NCBI GenBank assembly: GCA_025526915.1
Contig: JAHLKH010000482.1
Coordinates: 1 to 10,105 of the forward strand
DNA: 10,105 nucleotides
Origin: Entophlyctis helioformis
Lineage: Eukaryota > Chytridiomycota > Chytridiomycetes > Chytridiales > Chytriomycetaceae
Reading direction: 5' to 3'
Positions 7,275-10,105 of this stretch are shown here, piece by piece; the stretch's first letter is position 1, and every line of letters starts with the position of its first letter. Both the position numbers and the translations under genes were made by a program. The notes below the pieces were generated by a model. It made no database searches. It worked only from the letters and a program-made list of their open reading frames with translations, and was not told the DNA's origin.

Positions 7275-9288
7275 TCATGCCCACATGCTGCCAAGAGACG
7301 CATCCGTCTCTGCAAACATGCGAGCCTCCACTTGCATCATGGTTGCCCGCTGGCGCACCATCCGCCCAAACATGCGGCTCTCCTCGAGCATGCTCCGGCA
7401 CAGAAGGTACTCGGAGACATGCTCGCTCCAGATGTTGGCCGGGCATGGCAGCCGCACAGCCGCGTCGAGTGCACCGCGCAAAGTGGCCTCATCAACGCCG
7501 AACGCAGCCTGCACCTCTCGCATGGCCGCTTGGTCGTGGAATGTCGGCAGGTTATGCCGGTCTGGCACAGGGACAACAGCGATCGGCTGCTGGCCATAGC
7601 CCGTCACCCATCTGTGTAAAGCGGGCTGTGAGCAAGAATCATCGACAATGCAGCCGCATTGCAGCCACAGACAGTCCACAATCAGGCAACTTACTGGTGG
7701 TGGATGGCTTGAGAGACGAGCAGCCGCTCGTCAGGATCGATCCTGAGCATGGACCGAACCAGATCCTCGTACTCTGTTGTCCATGCAAGGCAGTGGCATG
7801 TCAGTCGGCGTATTCAGCATGCTGCTCCATGCGCCATTCAACCATGGCTGCTCACCATCACTGATGCTCCGTGGGAATGCCACGGTCGCCGTGTACAGTG
7901 CCATCAGATCACCTTGGCCGTCGTCAACAACCTCGAACGGCTGGCAACCGTTGGCGATCTCGTAGATGACGACGCCGAGGCTGAACGACTCCGCGGCAAA
8001 GTCGCCATAGTCCAGCTCGGCCGCCACCTCCGGGGCCATGTATCCGACCGTTCTATGAGCATGTATTGCAGCCAAGCGCATGCCAAGAGTCAGTTGCTGT
8101 GGACACATTGCCAAGAGCAGCCACCGCATCAATCTCACCCGCAGGATCCTTGCTGCATCTCGAACGGCTTGACAACGACCGAGATGCCAAAGTCCGCGAG
8201 GCGCAGGTGCCGGCCGTCCTTGTCGACAAGCATGTTGTCGGTCTTGAGGTCGAGATGCGCGACGCCAATCTGCCAATCGCGTGCCGTTTTGAGTTGTCAG
8301 CCACACATGGCTCTGCCACTCAACACGCATCATGGTACAGCACAACTCACCGAGTGGAGGTAGTGGATGGCCGAGAGCGCTTCCCTGGCCAGGCGGCGAA
8401 CGACCTCTTCCGGCAGAGGGTGCTCTTGCGCCAGGAACGTCCTCAGCGTGCCGCCGCTGACGAGTTCCATGGCGATGAACCCGTGGTCCGCCGTCTCAAA
8501 GGACGTGATGGACCTTGACGATGTGCGGGTGCCGGATCGACCGCGCGAGCAGCATCTCGCTGCGGACCTCGTCGGCCGTCGAGTTGACGCCCTTGGCGAT
8601 GACCTTGATGGCATACTGTGCACATACAATGCACGGTCAGCTGGAAGTTAGTGGACCGACCATCAGGAGCACAGGACAAGGGCAGAATCACGCAATGCAT
8701 ACCACTTGGCGTGTCAGTCGGTGCTGGCACTGCACGACCTCGCCGTATGCGCCACGGCGAGGGATCGTCCAATGACAAAGTCCGCGAGACGATGCGGTCG
8801 GGCCATGCCATGCGTGGCAGGCGTCACGATGTCGCCGTGGTAAGTGTCCGCGAGCGTCACGTAGTTGTGCAGTGTGTCGACGGGGCTGGATGCGGCCGAG
8901 AACAACCGCGCGGCGTGCTCGATGTCCTCCTCGCGATCGGTGAGCCGGCGTTCTCGCCACGAAAAGGCACTCGTCGATCGTCTGCACTCGGCATCCATGG
9001 TCAGCCAACCGACCAGCACACACAAGCAAACAATCAAACAAGCAAGCATGCATCACAAGCCGCGCATTCCAACTCACTCTGACATCCGGCCGCTGGGCTC
9101 TGAATCGGCAAAGAAATGCTAAGGGGACCGCGAACTTGTCCCATGCGACCTTTCCGATGGTGCCGTCGTCCATGGCCGACTGCAATGCCTCGCAGAAGTC
9201 GATCCAGTCGGCCGGCGCCAGCTTGTCGTATTGGCTGAAAAAACGCGGTGGCGGCCATGATCTGGATGTCGGCCAGTTCCACGATCAT
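7275..9288 (-). CDS. Ser/Thr protein kinase, multi-exon
   Basis: Exons on the minus strand: to 9078, 8981-8703, 8615-8351, 8269-8139, 8052-7856, 7773-7695 and 7611-7275 (TGA 7275-7277). Introns are 96, 87, 81, 86, 82 and 83 nt. Before the kinase domain is an unrecognised helical region (IVELADIQIM, YDKLAPADWIDFCEAL, DREEDIEHAARLF). Kinase motifs: Gly loop GAYGEVV; VYAIKVI with the ATP-binding Lys at about 8606-8604; DEVRSEMLLARSIRHPHIV (helix C Glu); hinge FIAMELVSGG; catalytic loop HLDLKTDN (8257-8234, HLD instead of HRD); DFG at 8194-8186; GTVGYMAPE; FSLGVVIYEIANG; DPDERLLVSQAIHHQWV. All key residues are present. The C-terminal domain of about 115 residues is unrecognised. Frame breaks lie at A6 9238-9243, near 8950-8958, in the Gly loop (about 8756-8763, base missing) and at 8510 (extra base). 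It would phosphorylate Ser/Thr, probably at a membrane given the upstream region. Confidence 0.88.
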
Positions 9289-10105
9289 CAATGGCGGCGG
9301 GACGGCGACTGTGGACCGCACTTGACGACGCTCTCCGCGCGACACGGGCGACCATGTTCGGCGTGAGACGAGCCGCGGCGACGCTTGAGGCAGCCGACGA
9401 GATGCTGCTGCTCGAGTTGATCGTGGTCGTGATGTATGTGGCCCGTGCTGCCAGACGAGCGGATGCTTCCAGGCGAGATGCCTTCCGACGACGTGCGATT
9501 GCTGTTTCCATTGCTGCGGCTGCCGTGGCTTGAATGAGCGATGCAGATTGCGGTGGCGGCTTCCGTCGGTGCACCGACCAAGAGCACTGGACGTGGAGGG
9601 CCGATCCGACGAGGTGCAGACGGAATGATGATCGACGGGCCAACGACGAATGCGCGCCGAGCAGCATGTCCGCGGTTGGCAACGAGGACGGCGGCGCAGG
9701 CTGTCAACAGCGTCGACTTGACAATCGCAACGCGAGCCTTGGCAAGTGCTGCGGTGACAACCGCCAAGAGGACCGCAGACGGTCGAGCATGCACGGCGAC
9801 GACAATGCCATGATTGCGACGCGCGCTGATGAGAACGACTTCGATGCCATCGAGAAGGGTGGCAGATGCGAGACGAGCCAAACGACGACGCAAACGACGA
9901 GCCGACCTTGGAACAACAGGGCTGTTGCTACCCTCGGATGCGGCTGCTTGGCATGACGATCCATCGCCGGTGCGTAGATGCAAGGTCACGATTGACCTGA
10001 TCCAGAGGCAGAGGGCAAGCGTGACGCCGAGGCGTGACAGGGCGATTGTCGTTCCCCTGACGCCGTCCCATCGTGCGATGCCGAGGAAGATGCCACAAAG
10101 GAACA
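9288..10105 (-). CDS. Membrane-spanning N-terminal region, probably of the kinase
   Basis: A minus-strand frame is open from the window edge (10103) to a TGA at 9288-9290, so the 5' end is missing. It has several hydrophobic segments: GTTIALSRLGVTLALCLWI, GIVVAVHARPSAVLLAVVTA, VAIVKSTLLTACAAVLVA and PVLLVGAPTEAATAICIA. These are followed by a polar Ser/Gly/Asn/His-rich linker (GSRSNGNSNRTSSEGISPGS) and a basic juxtamembrane-like part (LVGCLKRRRGSSH). The kinase coding continues directly downstream in another frame (VAVPPPLMIVELADIQ); a single-base indel near 9316, or a small missed intron, would join the two. The most economical reading is one receptor-like kinase with a membrane domain before the kinase. 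The hydrophobic segments have many Arg/Lys between them, so the number of true helices is uncertain and no receptor family is recognised. Confidence 0.5.
   Translation of the reverse strand, partial: FLCGIFLGIARWDGVRGTTIALSRLGVTLALCLWIRSIVTLHLRTGDGSSCQAAASEGSNSPVVPRSARRLRRRLARLASATLLDGIEVVLISARRNHGIVVAVHARPSAVLLAVVTAALAKARVAIVKSTLLTACAAVLVANRGHAARRAFVVGPSIIIPSAPRRIGPPRPVLLVGAPTEAATAICIAHSSHGSRSNGNSNRTSSEGISPGSIRSSGSTGHIHHDHDQLEQQHLVGCLKRRRGSSHAEHGRPCRAESVVKCGPQSPSRRH

Overview
This is a GC-rich, intron-bearing nuclear sequence from a eukaryotic microbe. The clearest proof is the kinase gene at the right end, whose coding blocks are joined by six GT-AG introns of 81-96 nt, all with GTGAGT/GTAAGT/GTATG-like donors and CAG/TAG acceptors, and with phases that match at five of the six junctions. 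I cannot place the organism further. There are no bacterial operons, tRNA, rRNA or CRISPR. Nearly everything recognisable is on the minus strand; the exception is a universal-stress-protein fragment.

Layout, left to right: (1) 1-534, a minus-strand open frame running off the left edge, with a poly-Gln and Ser-rich protein. (2) 676-2214, hydrophobic minus-strand exons of one or more polytopic membrane proteins, the best supported being a two-exon, two-helix start at 2214. (3) 2266-3035, first copy of a 770-bp direct repeat. (4) 2983-3378, the last exon of an unrecognised minus-strand gene whose stop codon lies inside that repeat. (5) about 3445-5561, a degenerate Ty1/copia-like element on the minus strand: 5' LTR remnant, a Gag-like gene with a long nucleoporin-like FG-repeat tail, a Pol C-terminal remnant, a purine-rich tract and the start of a 3' LTR. 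(6) 5562-6331, second copy of the 770-bp repeat, about 97% identical to the first and without indels. (7) 6332-6656, a plus-strand UspA-type domain lacking its N-terminal half and abutting the repeat end. (8) 6657-7274, nothing supportable. (9) 7275-10105, a minus-strand membrane-anchored Ser/Thr protein kinase gene, 5' end beyond the window.

The most unusual item is the Gag-like domain joined to more than ten FG motifs and a basic C-terminus, sitting in retrotransposon context. The duplication matters too: each copy ends 52-77 bp upstream of a minus-strand start codon, and the outer end of the right copy cuts into the stress-protein gene. Several genes carry single-base frame breaks. These may be decay or sequencing error; the complete lack of indels between the two repeat copies argues against a high random indel error rate.
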